Shown: piece by piece, positions 61,587 to 64,000 of the stretch
How the letters are laid out: the number at the start of each line of letters is the position of its first letter
How positions within the stretch are numbered: position 1 is the stretch's first letter
NCBI GenBank assembly: GCA_946482515.1
Contig: CAMLRS010000003.1
Location: 248,001 to 312,000 of the forward strand
Origin: an uncultured Flavobacteriales bacterium
Lineage (GTDB): Bacteria > Bacteroidota > Bacteroidia > Flavobacteriales > Crocinitomicaceae
DNA: 64,000 nucleotides
Direction of reading: 5' to 3'
Translations under genes and position numbers: made by a program
Notes under the pieces: generated by a model
Database searches by the model: none
What the model saw: only the letters and a program-made list of their open reading frames with translations
What the model was told of the DNA's origin: nothing

Positions 61587-61618
61587 AAGTCGGGCTGGTG
61601 CTGTATCCGGCCCGACTT
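61587..61618 (+). terminator. Likely terminator after metE
   Basis: Stem AAGTCGGGC / GCCCGACTT (9 bp, perfect) with a 14-base loop, seven bases after the stop. Only a weak pyrimidine tract follows, so efficiency is uncertain. Confidence 0.6.
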
Positions 61619-61641
61619 CTAACTCCTTTTCCGTTTAACGT

Positions 61642-61887
61642 ATGTGTACACACGAACAGGTAAGATGCCCGCGCTGCAATGCCGGATTTGAATGTAAAGT
61701 AGGATCAATCCTGCTTTGTCAGTGTACTGTCGTTTCTTTGTCGATCGAAGAGCGCAGTTTTATCAGTGATCGTTACGATGATTGCCTGTGTGCCAATTGC
61801 ATGCGGGAAATGAAAAAAGCTTATCACCGTTACCTGCTGGAACAAAAGCTCAATCAGATCTCCACATTATTTAAAGACAAACCGTAA
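61642..61887 (+). CDS. Cysteine-rich CWC-family protein
   Basis: 81 residues. Cysteines pair as CTHEQVRCPRCNAGFEC and CQC in the first half, and CLCANCMREM in the second, likely two zinc-binding knuckles as in CWC/PF14375-like proteins. The C-terminus is a charged helix. No signal peptide. It ends ten bases before the thioesterase gene, so the two may be co-transcribed. Function unknown. Confidence 0.8.
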   Translation: MCTHEQVRCPRCNAGFECKVGSILLCQCTVVSLSIEERSFISDRYDDCLCANCMREMKKAYHRYLLEQKLNQISTLFKDKP

Positions 61888-61896
61888 TTCAGATAC

Positions 61897-62283
61897 ATGA
61901 CAACAGAAGAACGCATTCAGCAAGCGGAAACGCGCATTTTCAAAGCTGTATTTCCCAGCACAACCAATCATTACGACACCTTATTCGGAGGAACGGCCAT
62001 GCAGCTCATGGACGAAGTAGCTTTCATTGCCGCCACACGCTTCAGCCGCCAGCGCATGGTAACCGTGAGCAGCGACCGCATCGATTTCAAGAAGCCCATT
62101 CCGGCCGGAACGATCGTTGAGCTCATCGGAAAAGTGACCTACCTCGGAAAAACCAGTCTCAAGATCCGTGTGGAAATTTATGTCGAGCAAATGTATTCCG
62201 ACCAGCGCGAAAAAGCCGTGACAGGTGAATTTACCTTCGTTGCGATTGATGAAGACAAAAAGCCGGTGAAGATCCTTTTATAG
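61897..62283 (+). CDS. Acyl-CoA thioesterase (hotdog fold)
   Basis: 128 residues, one hotdog domain. The diagnostic segment is NHYDTLFGGTAMQLMDEVAFIAATRFS with the catalytic aspartate in LMDEVA. Then VSSDRIDFKKPIPAGTIVELIGKVTYLGKTSLKIRVEIY. This is the BACH/YciA-type group that hydrolyses medium- and long-chain acyl-CoA. A short-period AT repeat (AATTATCAATTATGAATGA) begins just after the stop. Confidence 0.9.
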   Translation: MTTEERIQQAETRIFKAVFPSTTNHYDTLFGGTAMQLMDEVAFIAATRFSRQRMVTVSSDRIDFKKPIPAGTIVELIGKVTYLGKTSLKIRVEIYVEQMYSDQREKAVTGEFTFVAIDEDKKPVKILL

Positions 62284-62322
62284 GTGAATTATCAATTATG
62301 AATGATCAATTATCAAGGAGCT
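62284..62322 (+). repeat. Short-period AT repeat after the thioesterase gene
   Basis: GAATTATCAATTATGAATG followed by ATCAATTATCAAGG: alternating AATTATCAATTAT units. Begins one to two bases after the stop. Same kind as the tracts after 31373, 46449 and 47101. Confidence 0.6.
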
Positions 62323-62360
62323 GTCGTGATAAGAAAATTGAAAATGAGGTAGCCGATTTT

Positions 62361-62885
62361 TTATAAAACTTCAGTCTTGCGGGGAAGCAATCCGACAATT
62401 CCAAAGCCATAGAAAAAAATCCAGTGGCCGGAGATCAGGCGTATGTGCTGCGAACGAAGGTCATGGTATTCCCATTCGGTGATAGATGAGATCGAGCCAT
62501 GATCATTTAGCACAAACATGCCGTTCTGGATTTCAGGCGTACCGGACTGGGAAAAGTCGTTGACGAAGAAGAAATTAAGAGCTGTATAGACCATGCAAAG
62601 GGCTAAAAGTACGATCGCGATCACAGGAAGTCCTTTAAAAACGGCTTTGTAGAATTCAAATCCGCTCAACCGGTCCTTCCTCAAAGGTGATTGAAAGCCT
62701 TGTTGCTTGTAGTGAAAAATTACAGGGATGAGCACGGCGAACATGCCAAGTTGTAAGATCATCTTTGCAGCCATACTGAAACCGGGGTCTATGTGAAACC
62801 AGCAGATCACATGAACGATGATGGAAACCGTGAAGCCGGTAATGGCTAAAATAAAGGCGAACAGACGAAGGGATGGATTCATCAT
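62361..62885 (-). CDS. Hypothetical four-span membrane protein
   Basis: 174 residues. Hydrophobic segments at about 6-28, 38-55, 78-100 and 157-172. The third is followed by a soluble loop with FFVNDFSQSGTPEIQNG. The end reads GHWIFFYGFGIVGLLPRKTEVL. No family recognised. Third gene of the minus-strand operon that enters from the right edge; four bases separate it from the preceding gene. Confidence 0.65.
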   Translation of the reverse strand: MMNPSLRLFAFILAITGFTVSIIVHVICWFHIDPGFSMAAKMILQLGMFAVLIPVIFHYKQQGFQSPLRKDRLSGFEFYKAVFKGLPVIAIVLLALCMVYTALNFFFVNDFSQSGTPEIQNGMFVLNDHGSISSITEWEYHDLRSQHIRLISGHWIFFYGFGIVGLLPRKTEVL

Positions 62886-62888
62886 AGA

Positions 62889-63389
62889 CTATCGATCAAT
62901 TTTATAAAACGTACGGTTCTGCTTTTTGTAATTGATGACAACTGAATCGCGGTAGGTTTTCTTGATGAGCACATTGTCGAGCGCGGCATCGCCTTGCTTG
63001 AGCTGGTAGAAAACGCCGTCGATGGTGAGCAGCGTACGCGGCGTTGAGGATGATGTTTTGCGCACCAGCCCATAATAGCGGATTGCAGGCCATTGTGGTG
63101 GCTCCGGCTTTGGTTTAGGCATAGGCGGCTCAACCGGGATAAGTGGCATTTGAGCTACCGGCTCCGGCTCATTGCTCATGCCCGCCAAACTTCCGGTGAA
63201 CGGATCGCGATAATTCACACGCAGCGGAAACGTTTCACGCTTGCTCAGCCATTTCTTGCCATCCAGTTGTTGTGCAGCTACTGGTAATCCGTCTTCAGCG
63301 GTGATGTTTGACTTCACGCGGATAAAGACCTGGTACCAGATCACACCAACCACAATCACCAAACCATATGTCAGGCCTTTGTTTTTCAC
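62889..63389 (-). CDS. Envelope protein with N-terminal anchor, GspC/PilP-like architecture
   Basis: 166 residues. One membrane helix (about 7-24), then a proline-rich linker (MPLIPVEPPMPKPKPEPPQWP) and a small C-terminal beta domain (RYYGLVRKTSSSTPRTLLTIDGVFYQLKQGD, then VLIKKTYRDSVVINYKKQNRTFYKI). This layout resembles GspC- or PilP-like proteins of type II secretion/type IV pili; the match is architectural only. The start overlaps the end of the next gene by four bases (ATGA). Confidence 0.6.
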   Translation of the reverse strand: MKNKGLTYGLVIVVGVIWYQVFIRVKSNITAEDGLPVAAQQLDGKKWLSKRETFPLRVNYRDPFTGSLAGMSNEPEPVAQMPLIPVEPPMPKPKPEPPQWPAIRYYGLVRKTSSSTPRTLLTIDGVFYQLKQGDAALDNVLIKKTYRDSVVINYKKQNRTFYKIDR

Positions 63390-64000
63390 GGAAAGAGCGT
63401 AAAGGTGTAAACAGGCGACGTTGGCCCGGCATTGCCTGCTGCGTCAACGGTTTTGATGCGCCAGAAATACACGTCGTCTGTAAGCGCAACGGAAACGGAA
63501 GTACCGGTTACGGTTTGCGTGTGGGCCATATCCGTAAACTGGTTGTCGCGCGCGACCTCAATGGTCGAGCTGACGGTCGATTGTACAACGCCCGGATTCG
63601 TATAATTCCACGAGAACGAAACGGTGGTGTTGGGCACGATGGCGTTATTCGTAGGCGAAGTAAGCGTTACAGGTCCTGGATTGGTGGTGTCGATGTAGAA
63701 TACGCGTTTGGTAAAGGCTGTTTCGCTGCCGTCGGTCAGGAACGCTTTCACGCCCCAGCTGTATGTTCCTTCAGCCAGATCGGTGAGTCCCAGCTGCACG
63801 GAAGCCAGCTGATCTTCCGAGTAAACGGTCGGCGAGGCGAAGGTTGGGCCGCTGTGCAGCTCGAACGTGTAGCTTTGCAGGTTCGGAACGGAATTCCAGC
63901 TGAAGGTCACATTTTCTGAATTCACATAGGCATTGGAAGCCGGTGCGGTGAGCACAACGCTGGTACTGCCACCTCCCGAATTCGTTCCTACGGTAAACGG
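63386..64000 (-). CDS. Fibronectin type III-like surface protein (N-terminal part beyond the window)
   Basis: The frame stays open to the right edge, so only the C-terminal 204 residues or so are visible. They contain at least two FnIII-like repeats of about 90 residues: VLTAPASNAYVNSENVTFSWNSVPNLQSYTFEL with WGVKAFLTDGSE, and LTSPTNNAIVPNTTVSFSWNYTNPGVVQ with YFWRIKTVDAAGNAGPTS. Ends VYTFTLFP. No sorting domain at the end. Probably exported; first visible gene of an operon with the GspC-like protein. Confidence 0.7.
   Translation of the reverse strand, partial: PFTVGTNSGGGSTSVVLTAPASNAYVNSENVTFSWNSVPNLQSYTFELHSGPTFASPTVYSEDQLASVQLGLTDLAEGTYSWGVKAFLTDGSETAFTKRVFYIDTTNPGPVTLTSPTNNAIVPNTTVSFSWNYTNPGVVQSTVSSTIEVARDNQFTDMAHTQTVTGTSVSVALTDDVYFWRIKTVDAAGNAGPTSPVYTFTLFP

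Overview
The window comes from a member of the Bacteroidota, most likely Flavobacteriales-like (Crocinitomicaceae/Fluviicola-like is only a guess). Evidence: secreted proteins with type IX secretion (T9SS) C-terminal sorting domains of type A and of the CHU_C/type B kind, two-component kinases with a propeller plus Y_Y_Y sensor, a giant poly-HAMP hybrid kinase, weak or absent Shine-Dalgarno sequences, and several good matches to the Bacteroidota -7 promoter element TAnnTTTG.

Layout. (1) 1-6054 is a visibly AT-richer accessory block: a Crp/Fnr regulator, two paralogous secreted/outer-membrane proteins created by a local duplication that also copied the regulator's 3' end and its operator, a quinone-oxidoreductase-like enzyme, small membrane proteins, an ArsR plus AHSA1/SRPBCC pair with two palindromic operators set in its own promoter, and a truncated T9SS propeller gene at the right edge. 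(2) 6151-9873 is a LytS/LytTR-type two-component pair. (3) 9951-22774 is a stress/low-oxygen type cluster: AarF/UbiB kinase, a phasin-like protein, CBS protein, D-lactate dehydrogenase-like enzyme, 6-phosphofructokinase, triple-BON protein, two tiny membrane proteins of 29 and 43 residues, a tandem universal stress protein, three unknown proteins, peroxiredoxin, OsmC, thioredoxin and an Mla-type lipid transporter (permease, ATPase, MCE protein). Three promoters here carry Fnr/Dnr-type palindromes (TTGAC/T-N4-G/ATCAA). In the two best cases a pair of sites lies exactly 22 bp apart and the proximal site is exactly 36.5 bp from the G of a TAnnTTTG-like -7 element. This is the most interesting signal in the window: a coherent, apparently Crp/Fnr-controlled regulon.

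(4) 23178-29264 holds two large secreted T9SS proteins around an AlkD-like DNA repair gene. (5) 29505-39196 is a signalling cluster: CHASE3-type kinase, a single-domain response regulator, a 2119-residue hybrid kinase with about a dozen HAMP units in 276-bp DNA repeats, GAF, kinase core and three receivers, then a receiver-kinase fusion. (6) 39318-49347 has a DinB protein, a huge T9SS subtilase with 219-bp near-identical Ig-like repeats, a GNAT acetyltransferase, a YdeI-like protein and an FG-GAP-like T9SS protein. (7) 49491-58773 has a DUF1801 protein, a GT-C-like membrane protein, a DUF1275 protein, a divergent Usp-like protein, an OmpR/HisKA two-component system, an AraC regulator, a double VOC protein and a DUF6624-type protein. 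(8) 58866-61580 is a cobalamin riboswitch upstream of B12-independent methionine synthase metE. It is followed by a CWC protein, an acyl-CoA thioesterase and an operon of unknown envelope proteins that runs off the right end.

No rRNA, tRNA, CRISPR array, prophage or insertion-sequence transposase was recognised. All family calls are by eye; no database search was run.
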